Source: Chryseobacterium cucumeris
GTDB lineage: Bacteria > Bacteroidota > Bacteroidia > Flavobacteriales > Weeksellaceae
Length of the DNA stretch: 64,000 bases
Direction of reading: 5' to 3'
Assembly (NCBI RefSeq): GCF_016775705.1
Contig: NZ_CP068760.1
Location: forward strand, 2,232,001 to 2,296,000
Made by a program: the position numbers and the translations under genes. Each line of letters opens with the position of its first letter. The stretch's first letter is position 1. The notes below the pieces were generated by a model. The model ran no database searches. It saw nothing but the letters and a program-made list of their open reading frames with translations, and was not told the DNA's origin. Shown piece after piece: positions 56,757 to 64,000 of this stretch.

Positions 56757-58174
56757 TAAAAATGTACCTGCTTGATTTCTTCTTCAATTTCCTTAGCGGT
56801 TTCATCTTCAGATTTCACAAAAATCATGGTCACTACAGCTCCAATCAGCATGCAAACGCCTCCTACCACAACATAATCCATCGCCTGTTTTCCGAAAATC
56901 CCGCTTACGATGGGACCTCCGAACAAACCATTGATGATCTGAGGAATCACAATAAAGAAATTGAATATTCCCATATAAACGCCCATTTTCCGTTGTGGAA
57001 TCACCTCAATAAGCATTGCATAAGGCATTGCTAAAATACTTGCCCAGGCAAAGCCTAATCCGATCATTGAGATCCATAAATTGTTGACATCTTTAATGAA
57101 ATACATGGAAACCAATCCCAAACCTCCACATAATAAAGCTAAAGCATGAGTCTGCTTTTTACCAATCTTTTTTGCTATTGGAGTCAGCAGAAATGCGAAC
57201 GGAATCGCCCAGAGATTGTACATTCCGAAGAGCTTTCCGGTAAGGTCACCTGCATCATTGAATGCCTTGGAATGGGTATCTTCCGGGGAAAGTCCGAAAT
57301 GATGAGTGGCCAGAGCACTGGTGGTAAATACCCACATGGTAAACAATGCGAACCATGAGAAAAACTGAACAATTCCCAGCTTTTTCATCTGCAAAGGAAT
57401 TGCTGCAAAATCTTTGAAAATATCTGAAAACTTAGAATTATGTTGGTCTGCGTCTTTTCCATCTTCAAAATCAGCAAATTCCTGTGGAGAATATTCTCTG
57501 GTTGTCATGATCGTGTATAGAATTGATATGATAAGCAATCCCGCGCCAATATAAAAAGAGTAAATAACATTATCTGCTACAAATCCTGCCGGTGCTTCAT
57601 TGGAAATCCCCATTTTTGTTAACCAGTCCGGAAGATAAGAGCCTAATACCGCTCCGATTCCAATCAGAATTGTTTGTACAGAAAATCCTATCGTACCCTG
57701 ATGTTTCGGGAGCATATCTCCTACCAAAGCCCGGAAAGGTTCCATGGCAATATTCACTGAAGCATCCATCATGGCTAAAAATATTACCGCTAACAAAAGT
57801 GCATTGGCGGCAAACATCTGAGTAACGGATGCTGCATTTGGAAGGAGAACCAATCCTATCGCACACAAAACAGCGCCAATAAGGAAATAAGGCTTTCTCC
57901 TTCCCAACGGACTCCATGTATTATCACCCATATGGCCGATAATAGGTTGAACAATGAGTCCTGTAATAGGAGCCACCAGCCAGAACCAGGATAATTCGTG
58001 AACATCTGCTCCTAAATTCCCCAGAATACGGCTCGCATTTCCATTCTGTAATCCGAATGCCATCTGAATTCCCAGGAATCCCATGCTCATATTGATAATC
58101 TGGAGCATGGATAAGTCTGGCTTTTTCCTTTTTCCTACCTTCCCAGTATCGTCTTTCCCCATCATTATTGCCAT
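56756..58174 (-). CDS. SLC45/GPH-type sugar transporter (MFS)
   Basis: 472 residues, about 12 membrane helices. The helix 2-3 loop has the form GHMGDNTWSPLGRRKPYFLI, typical of the SLC45/sucrose-proton symporter branch rather than drug exporters. Its gene overlaps the stop codon of the NTF2-like gene by one base (TAATG), so the two are translationally coupled, and it sits at the end of a starch-degradation operon. This context makes import of maltose or short maltodextrins the likely function. The C-terminus is charged (EEEIKQVHF). Confidence 0.88.
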   Translation of the reverse strand: MAIMMGKDDTGKVGKRKKPDLSMLQIINMSMGFLGIQMAFGLQNGNASRILGNLGADVHELSWFWLVAPITGLIVQPIIGHMGDNTWSPLGRRKPYFLIGAVLCAIGLVLLPNAASVTQMFAANALLLAVIFLAMMDASVNIAMEPFRALVGDMLPKHQGTIGFSVQTILIGIGAVLGSYLPDWLTKMGISNEAPAGFVADNVIYSFYIGAGLLIISILYTIMTTREYSPQEFADFEDGKDADQHNSKFSDIFKDFAAIPLQMKKLGIVQFFSWFALFTMWVFTTSALATHHFGLSPEDTHSKAFNDAGDLTGKLFGMYNLWAIPFAFLLTPIAKKIGKKQTHALALLCGGLGLVSMYFIKDVNNLWISMIGLGFAWASILAMPYAMLIEVIPQRKMGVYMGIFNFFIVIPQIINGLFGGPIVSGIFGKQAMDYVVVGGVCMLIGAVVTMIFVKSEDETAKEIEEEIKQVHF

Positions 58175-58692
58175 TACGACTTCAGTTTTTGAATTAATGC
58201 ATCTTCGATAGGGGCCTTCTCAATAACCACTTTATCAACAACCTCATTAGGCACTGTCACAGAAAGAACATATTGTTTTACCTTCCAGCTTCCGTTGATT
58301 TTCTCTACCACTCCTGAGCCTCTGCAGATCTTCATCTGTGTATCCAGCAATTCGTCAAACCAGGCCAGTTTTCCGTCTTTGCTGAAGTAAATATTTCTTT
58401 TAAGGGCTTTAAAATTCCAGGTTTTCTTTTTGTCAAAATAAGGTTTTGCCCATACCATAAATGCTTTTTTGTCCCAGATTTCAGTAGCGTCTGTACCGAT
58501 AAAGGTAGATTCATCTGCAAACAGATTAAAATAGGCATCATAATCTGCTTTTGCCGCCATTGCATTGAAGGTATCAAGCATGGTAGTGATTTCCGATTTT
58601 TCTTTTTCAAATCCGGTCTTCGACTGTGCTGTAAGTAAAGAAACCCCCAGTAAAAAAAGGATTAATGTATAAGCAGTCGTTAGTTTTTTCAT
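58174..58692 (-). CDS. Exported NTF2/SnoaL-like protein
   Basis: 172 residues with a signal peptide (TTAYTLILFLLGVSLLTAQ). The mature part has the DUF4440/SnoaL-like cone fold pattern: EITTMLDTFNAMAAKADYDA, YFNLFADESTFIGTDATEIW and WKVKQYVLSVTVPNE. Members are often without known activity. It lies 9 bases after the amylase and is translationally coupled to the transporter, so it belongs to the starch operon. A role in the periplasm is expected, but what it does there is unknown. Confidence 0.85.
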   Translation of the reverse strand: MKKLTTAYTLILFLLGVSLLTAQSKTGFEKEKSEITTMLDTFNAMAAKADYDAYFNLFADESTFIGTDATEIWDKKAFMVWAKPYFDKKKTWNFKALKRNIYFSKDGKLAWFDELLDTQMKICRGSGVVEKINGSWKVKQYVLSVTVPNEVVDKVVIEKAPIEDALIQKLKS

Positions 58693-58701
58693 AGGTAATT
58701 A

Positions 58702-60561
58702 TTATTTTTCTAGTTCAATGATGAATGGCGTTTTTGCCGGAATATTCATGCTCTTTTGCAATGAAATTTCTTTGTCTGAAATAATTTCTTTTCCTTTTGT
58801 ATATCCATTCAGCGATTCTGCAAACCGTTTCAGATCTAACGTCTGATCTTTTTCATTATTGTTGACCACCACCATTACCGTTTCTTTTTCATTATATCTG
58901 AAATAAACAAAAACACCATCCTGAGGAACGAAATTTTTAGTTTTTCCATGATGTATCACGTCTTTACCTTTTCTCCAGTTCAATAACTTCTGAGTAAACC
59001 GGAAAAATTCTTTCTGCTCCGCAGTTTGAGCGGATGGATTGAAAGCGTTTTGTGTGTCAGATTTCCAGCCACCAGGAAAGTCTCTGCGGATATCTGCGTC
59101 ACCACCGGTCTTTTTATCTCCTCTCATTCCTATTTCAGATCCGTAATAAATCTGAGGAATTCCTCTTACTGTCGAGATCAGAGTGAGCGCCATTTTATAG
59201 GCATCTGGATTTGCATTAAAGATTTCGTTCCATCTTTCGGTATCATGATTTTCAAAGAAAACAAGGGTATTATTGATATCCGGATAAAGGAAATCGCTGG
59301 TAAAAGAATCGTAAATACGAATCATTCCTTTATCCCAGCTTTCTTTTTCTTTGAGTGCTTTAGGCATATTTTCAAACAGCATAAAATCCATCACAGAAGG
59401 TAAATTTGAATTGTACCCTTCTATTTCTCCTATCTTCGAATTTTTCTGCCATGCTGCAATTTGAGCTGCTGTATACAGCCATGTTTCCCCTACGATATTG
59501 AATTTCGGATATTCATCGGTGATCGCTTTGGCCCATTTTGCCATGGCATCTTTATCATTGTAGGGATAAGTATCTACACGAAATCCTCCCAGTTCTGCAT
59601 ATTCTATCCACCAGATTGCATTTTGAATCAGATACTTCAGAACCAATGGATTTTTTTGGTTGATATCAGGCATGGTCGTATCAAACCATCCGTCCAGTGC
59701 ATATTTTTTATCAATATCTGAAGCATTGGTATCAAACTGTGTTGTCGTTTTATAATTGGAACGTTTAAACCCTTTCTCTCCTTCATCAAACCAATGAATC
59801 CAGTCTTTTGAAGGAAGGTCTTTGATCATCCAGTGTGATCCGCCCCAGTGGTTGGTTACATAATCCATCACCAGCTTCATATTTCGCTTATTCAACTCCT
59901 GGGATAATGTTTTATAGTCTTCATTGGTGCCGTAGCGGCCATCTATTTTATAGAGATCAGTCTGGGCATAGCCGTGGTAGGAATACACTTTTTCGTTATC
60001 CTCATTCACAGGAGTAAGCCAGACCGCTGTAGCCCCCAGATTCTGAATATAATCAAGGTTGTTGATAATTCCACGAAGATCTCCACCATGCCTGCCGTTG
60101 GGAAGACTACGATCTGCTTTTTCGGTAAGTTCCGGTTTTGAATCATTCTTTTCATCCCCGTTGGCAAATCGGTCCGGCATGATCAGATACATAAAGTCTT
60201 TTGAAGTAAAAGACTCGCGGCTCGCAGATCCGGGATTTCTTTGCTTTAATTCATAAGTGTATGAACCAAGATTCTTTTTACCTTTTTTAATATTGATAGC
60301 AAACTTCGGAACGTTTATTTCGTTGGTATTGACTGTAATAAAAACATAGTTAGGATTATCTACTTTCCTGATGTCTTTGATCTGTATGCCATCAGAAAGC
60401 GTAATCTCGTTATTAGCCACTTCTTTTCCGTATACAAGAATCTGAAGTTCAGGATTTTTCATTCCCTTCCACCAGAAAGCCGGTTCTACTCTTTCCAGGT
60501 TTTTCTGGGAAAAAGCGAAAGAAGCTATAGAAATGGCGAATGCTGCATATATTGTCTTCAT
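58702..60561 (-). CDS. Periplasmic GH13 alpha-amylase / neopullulanase (SusA-like)
   Basis: 619 residues from the ATG at 60561 (MKTIYAAFAISIASFAFSQ, a signal peptide); a TTG four codons earlier is unlikely. Residues 25-115 form an N-terminal beta-sandwich of the cyclomaltodextrinase type; the (beta/alpha)8 barrel carries the nucleophile Asp330 (GGFRVDTYPY), acid Glu359 (FNIVGETWLY) and Asp440 (FFENHDTERW). It resembles SusA of Bacteroides, which degrades cyclic and linear maltodextrins in the periplasm. It lies between the GH97 gene (225 bases, with terminator) and the NTF2-like gene (9 bases). Confidence 0.93.
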   Translation of the reverse strand: MKTIYAAFAISIASFAFSQKNLERVEPAFWWKGMKNPELQILVYGKEVANNEITLSDGIQIKDIRKVDNPNYVFITVNTNEINVPKFAINIKKGKKNLGSYTYELKQRNPGSASRESFTSKDFMYLIMPDRFANGDEKNDSKPELTEKADRSLPNGRHGGDLRGIINNLDYIQNLGATAVWLTPVNEDNEKVYSYHGYAQTDLYKIDGRYGTNEDYKTLSQELNKRNMKLVMDYVTNHWGGSHWMIKDLPSKDWIHWFDEGEKGFKRSNYKTTTQFDTNASDIDKKYALDGWFDTTMPDINQKNPLVLKYLIQNAIWWIEYAELGGFRVDTYPYNDKDAMAKWAKAITDEYPKFNIVGETWLYTAAQIAAWQKNSKIGEIEGYNSNLPSVMDFMLFENMPKALKEKESWDKGMIRIYDSFTSDFLYPDINNTLVFFENHDTERWNEIFNANPDAYKMALTLISTVRGIPQIYYGSEIGMRGDKKTGGDADIRRDFPGGWKSDTQNAFNPSAQTAEQKEFFRFTQKLLNWRKGKDVIHHGKTKNFVPQDGVFVYFRYNEKETVMVVVNNNEKDQTLDLKRFAESLNGYTKGKEIISDKEISLQKSMNIPAKTPFIIELEK

Positions 60562-60746
60562 ATTAGTGTTCAATTTAGCATTAAATTTTTATATATACAT
60601 CGAAAAATATAAGAGAAAGTCTATTTTTTGACATCTTTTTACAACAACGATAAGATTACGTATCTTCATATAGATTTCATCATGAATAATTGGATTTGGA
60701 CAAAATGGGAAAATCAGCCAGATAGCGAATAAATATTAAAAAAATA

Positions 60747-60778
60747 CCCCGGAACATTAAAAAATCAATGAACCGGGG
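60747..60778 (-). terminator. Terminator after the GH97 gene
   Basis: CCCCGG-aa-CATT and AATG-aa-CCGGGG (60747-60778), then TTTTTTT on the minus strand. Confidence 0.75.
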
Positions 60779-60798
60779 CACCTTAGTGTATCTTACAA

Positions 60799-62955
60799 TT
60801 ATTTTACTGGTTTAATAGAAATTGCGAAACCGCCGCTTCTTGCCATTTTAAAATTAATTTTCGATTTTCCTGTAATCTCTTTCTTATAGATATTATAACT
60901 TTGAGGATTATCGATATAATCGGCATCTTTTCCATCTTCATAGATGGTTGCCTCATATTTCTTTCCTTTGTCCAGGAATGAGAAATCTACTGTATATTCA
61001 CGTTTGTTTTCATCGGTAATACCTCCTACAAACCAGTTTTCAGTTCCTTTTGCTTTTCTTGCTGTCACCACATAATCACCAGGTTCTGCAGATAAGATTT
61101 TGGTATCATCCCAATCTGCTGCCACATCCTTGATAAACTGGAACGCATCCATATGCTTTTTGTAGTTTTCAGGAAGGTCTGCAGCCATCTGAAGCGGCAT
61201 ATACATCGTTACATAAAGCGCCAGCTGTTTTACCAAAGTAGTTTTTACGAAACGGTTATCTCCAGGGAAATAATAATCTAGTTTCGTCTGGAAAATTCCC
61301 GGTGTATAGTCCATAGAACCTCCCATCCATCTTGTAAACGGAAGAACGGTCTGGTGGTCCGGTTTATTTCCTCCGAATGCTTCATATTCCGTTCCACGGG
61401 CTGCTTCTGCAGAGATATAGTTCGGATAGGTACGGCTTTCTCCTGTTGGACGTACAGATTCGTGAGAATTCACCATGATTTTATAGTCATTTGCTTTTTC
61501 AGCAATTCTATAATAATGGTTAATGGTCCATTGAGAGTAATGGTGTTCTCCTCTAGGAATGATATCTCCTACATATCCTGTTTTTACGGCATCATAACCA
61601 TATTTGTTCATCGTCTGGAAAGCTTTATCAGCCCATCTTTCATAGTTCGTGGCAGAACCAGAAGTTTCATGGTGCATGATTAGCTTAATCCCTTTTGAAT
61701 GGGCATATTCATTCAACATTTTGATGTCAAAGTCCGGGTAAGGAGTAATGAAATCAAAAACAAACTCTTTTGAATGTCCGAACCAGTCTTCCCAACCGAT
61801 GTTCCATCCTTCGATCAACAATCCCTGGAATCCGTTTTCTGCCGCAAAGTCAATGTATTCCTTAACTTTTGTATTGTTGGCTGCATGCTTTCCGTTTGGA
61901 GTAAGCTTAGCAAAATCTGTTTTACCTAAATGAACATTTTCAGCAGTAGAATATGCCCACTGAGATTTTCCGATGATCATTTCCCACCAGACTCCCATGT
62001 ATTTTGTAGGGTGAATGTAAGAAGTGTCGGTATATTTTGTAGGCTCATTAAGATTGAAGATCATTTTAGAATCCATCACCTGTTCAGCTTTCGGAGCTAC
62101 AATAATCGTTCTCCACGGAGTTACTGACGGTGTCTGAATATATCCTTTTGCTCCCTGTCTGTCAGCAGTCAAATGCGTTTTGAATTTATAATTCTGTGCA
62201 TCTACTTCAAGATGTGAAGCAGGATAATCCAATACAGCAGCTTCAGCAACGTTGATATACAAAGGCTCTTTTCCTTCTTTTTTAAGCATTAAAGGAGACT
62301 GAACTGCATTTTTCACCAATGACTGTGAAGCGTTGGCATCATATGCTTTATCCCATTTTGAAGGGATTTCAGATACTTTTGTTTCCTGATACTGATACTC
62401 CTGAGAGTCATAATCTGCAACCATCCACCATGCCTTCATATCGGTAGGGAAATCGATTTCAGAATCTTCTTCTCTGATCACAAAGTAATTAAGATTTTTC
62501 TGCTGTGGGAATTCATATCTGAAACCCAATCCATCATTGAATAATCTGAACTTTACCACAATACTTCTGTCTGTAGAAGCCTGATTCAGGGTGACTGCCA
62601 GTTCGTTGTAATGGTTGATATAATTTTTCTTTTCTCCTAAAACCGGCTGCCAGGTTTCATTTTTGGAGTCTCTTTTTTCATCTGTCTTTGCAAAACCGTT
62701 GTTCAGATCGTATTTTGCATCTTCTGGTTTGGCAATCTCAGAAGCGAATTTTATGGCTGTGTCTTTAAATAATCTCAATCCCAATTTAGAATCTTCCACC
62801 ACTACTGCCCCATTGTATTTCAGGTTATAGTAAGGTACTCCTTCTTTCAGCTGAAAGTTCATTTCGAACTTTCCGTCCGGAGACTTTAAAGATTGGGCTT
62901 TCACACCTGTAAACATCATTGAGAGCAAAAGCGCTCCAACTGTAATTTTCTTCAT
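60799..62955 (-). CDS. susB: GH97 alpha-glucosidase (SusB-like)
   Basis: 718 residues with a signal peptide (MKKITVGALLLSMMFTGVKAQ in full is the first 21; cleavage near residue 20). The catalytic residues align with Bacteroides SusB at a constant offset of nine: Glu430 (IMHHETSGS, SusB E439), Glu499 (MVNSHESVRPTG, E508) and Glu523 (ARGTEYEAFGG, E532). These mark the inverting, calcium-dependent alpha-glucosidase branch, not the retaining alpha-galactosidase branch. It releases glucose from maltodextrins in the periplasm. It is downstream of a SusE-like gene across a terminator, and upstream of the amylase. Confidence 0.95.
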   Translation of the reverse strand: MKKITVGALLLSMMFTGVKAQSLKSPDGKFEMNFQLKEGVPYYNLKYNGAVVVEDSKLGLRLFKDTAIKFASEIAKPEDAKYDLNNGFAKTDEKRDSKNETWQPVLGEKKNYINHYNELAVTLNQASTDRSIVVKFRLFNDGLGFRYEFPQQKNLNYFVIREEDSEIDFPTDMKAWWMVADYDSQEYQYQETKVSEIPSKWDKAYDANASQSLVKNAVQSPLMLKKEGKEPLYINVAEAAVLDYPASHLEVDAQNYKFKTHLTADRQGAKGYIQTPSVTPWRTIIVAPKAEQVMDSKMIFNLNEPTKYTDTSYIHPTKYMGVWWEMIIGKSQWAYSTAENVHLGKTDFAKLTPNGKHAANNTKVKEYIDFAAENGFQGLLIEGWNIGWEDWFGHSKEFVFDFITPYPDFDIKMLNEYAHSKGIKLIMHHETSGSATNYERWADKAFQTMNKYGYDAVKTGYVGDIIPRGEHHYSQWTINHYYRIAEKANDYKIMVNSHESVRPTGESRTYPNYISAEAARGTEYEAFGGNKPDHQTVLPFTRWMGGSMDYTPGIFQTKLDYYFPGDNRFVKTTLVKQLALYVTMYMPLQMAADLPENYKKHMDAFQFIKDVAADWDDTKILSAEPGDYVVTARKAKGTENWFVGGITDENKREYTVDFSFLDKGKKYEATIYEDGKDADYIDNPQSYNIYKKEITGKSKINFKMARSGGFAISIKPVK

Positions 62956-62981
62956 AATGACTATTTATTAACTTAAAAAAT

Positions 62982-63007
62982 AAAGTGCTGCGGTAAAGCA
63001 GCACTTT
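62982..63007 (-). terminator. Terminator between the SusE-like gene and GH97
   Basis: AAAGTGCTGC (62982-62991) and GCAGCACTTT (62998-63007), a 10-bp stem with GGTAAA loop, followed by a T-run on the minus strand. It could lower expression of the enzymes relative to the surface binding proteins. Confidence 0.8.
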
Positions 63008-63036
63008 GCTTTATTTGAGTTTGATTTCTAATTGTT

Positions 63037-64000
63037 TTAAAATATTGGAATTGCCGAATATTCCGCAGTTATATCGTTGAAATATACGTCATACTTAAAG
63101 GTTTCACTTACCGGAATATTTCCTCCGCTGAGCTCAGCTACACCAAAAAACTCCTGAGCTTTCCCCCAGTTTGTTCCCCAATCATGATTTGCTCTGAACT
63201 TGAACTCACCTGAATTCAAAGTAACATTTTTCTTAACCCAAATGTGAGAATCAAAAGTTGACTTCTGTAAATCCAGATCTGTATTCCAATCTCCTGATGC
63301 AGTTCCGATCATTGAAATCGTATTATAGGTAACTGTTGGAGATCCAATTGAAGTAAAGGTATATGTTAAAGTATTGGTATCAACTGTCAGTTTATAATAT
63401 CCAGCAGCAGATACAGAAATATTTCCTGAAGTACCGCTTGTACTTAATGTACCTACAGTGCCCATTCCATATTGAGTATTCCAGGATCCTGGAGTTTTAA
63501 TCATTTTAAAACCGCCTTGTGCAAAATATCCGGTATAAGAATACACTCCTGCTGCAGCTGTTTTTTGTAATGGAAGAAACTTCGTATTTGTATCTGTATT
63601 ATCCCATCCTGCCGATGTAGCATCTCCAATCAGATATAGATCATTAAAATTGTAAACCGGCCCTAAAAGATAGGGCGTTACTGTTAAGGTCTTAACATCA
63701 GAATAGAAAGGTGCAGCACCAACCAAAGTTCTTAGCCGAACTTCAATCTCAGCAGCTACATTAGTAGCAGCTCCTAATCCTAATGCTATATTATTAAGCT
63801 GTTTATTAGTAAAGCTCAGGGGAGAAGTTGTCACTTCCATTGTAGAAGCATCCTTAAAGTTTTTGCCTTTTATTGCAAATTGTAACTGTTGTGTATAAAC
63901 TACAGGTACGTTAAAGGTTGATTTATTCCAAGTGATATTTAGAGCTACATTGTCAGGATTAGCCTTATCTAAAACAATAGTTGTCTTATCTGGTGTAATC
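63037..64000 (-). CDS. SusE/SusF-like starch-binding outer-membrane protein (5' end missing)
   Basis: The reading frame stays open to the window edge, beyond the first ATG at 63840, so the gene is cut by the window and its true start lies outside. The visible 320 residues contain an Ig-like SusE N-domain (ALNITWNKSTFNVPVVYTQQ, then ALGLGAATNVAAEIEVRLRT) followed by two carbohydrate-binding modules of the SusE/F type (YLIGDATSAGWDN; ISMIGTASGDWNTDLDLQ, FKFRANHDWGTNWG). SusE/F are surface lipoproteins that hold starch. SusC and SusD are expected further upstream, outside the window. Confidence 0.85.
   Translation of the reverse strand, partial: ITPDKTTIVLDKANPDNVALNITWNKSTFNVPVVYTQQLQFAIKGKNFKDASTMEVTTSPLSFTNKQLNNIALGLGAATNVAAEIEVRLRTLVGAAPFYSDVKTLTVTPYLLGPVYNFNDLYLIGDATSAGWDNTDTNTKFLPLQKTAAAGVYSYTGYFAQGGFKMIKTPGSWNTQYGMGTVGTLSTSGTSGNISVSAAGYYKLTVDTNTLTYTFTSIGSPTVTYNTISMIGTASGDWNTDLDLQKSTFDSHIWVKKNVTLNSGEFKFRANHDWGTNWGKAQEFFGVAELSGGNIPVSETFKYDVYFNDITAEYSAIPIF

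Noticed and set aside
57597..57917. 106-codon frame inside the transporter gene
   Set aside because: Same-strand shadow frame of a clear membrane transporter.
1..64000. Insertion sequences, prophage or integrative element
   Set aside because: No transposase, integrase, phage or conjugation gene is present; the repeats seen are small and non-coding.

Overview
The window looks like chromosomal DNA of a Chryseobacterium-like member of the Flavobacteriia (Bacteroidota). The evidence is internal: AT-rich sequence; promoter boxes of the Bacteroidota type (TAnnTTTG) before many genes; a fused SecDF translocase; C-terminal type IX secretion sorting tails on two exported enzymes; a Sus-like starch locus; and lipoproteins with short Cys-containing signal peptides. 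I see no rRNA, tRNA, CRISPR array, prophage or insertion sequence. Most of the window is ordinary core genome, and the unusual material lies mainly between genes.

Layout. 0-8.1 kb: a small unknown protein, the ppGpp enzyme with nhaA, a BrkB/YihY membrane protein, rlmH, trmL, and a TPR lipid-phosphatase-tatA operon. 8.1-20.8 kb: an orphan lipoprotein, arylamine N-acetyltransferase, an MFS exporter, secDF, an exported sugar dehydrogenase, hemN, a beta-propeller protein and an amino-acid permease. 20.9-31.9 kb: pnuC, a low-complexity lipoprotein, dapF, mltG, a TonB-dependent receptor, a surface-sugar group (cytidylyltransferase, galE, membrane protein, DegT aminotransferase) and an exported subtilase. 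32-48.3 kb: ppc, small exported proteins, lpdA divergent from an HxlR regulator and an iron alcohol dehydrogenase, a GDSL hydrolase, a DEAD-box helicase, an AarF-like kinase, a hidden 54-residue Cys-rich peptide gene, a Spy-like protein and a GNAT-nitrilase fusion. 48.3-54.7 kb: guaA, purD, purH, purN and purM, all on the minus strand (transcribed purM to guaA), covering four IMP-pathway steps plus GMP formation. 54.8-56.3 kb: a short leader-like transcription unit, an FMN reductase and a pirin. 56.7 kb to the end: a starch-use locus on the minus strand (SusE-like, cut by the window edge; SusB-like GH97; GH13 amylase; NTF2-like protein; SLC45-type transporter), which would bind, hydrolyse and import maltodextrins.

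The most distinctive observations are: (1) a 54-aa, six-cysteine, double-glycine-leader-like peptide gene at 44701-44865; (2) a promoter, micro-ORF, hairpin and terminator unit just upstream of purM; (3) several families of structured intergenic repeats, including heptanucleotide tandem arrays and a two-hairpin element whose two copies differ by a compensatory base pair; (4) a four-module inverted element at 47732-47894; and (5) genes whose start codon lies only 4-7 bases after the promoter box, suggesting leaderless mRNAs. All calls were made by reading the sequence; no database search was run.
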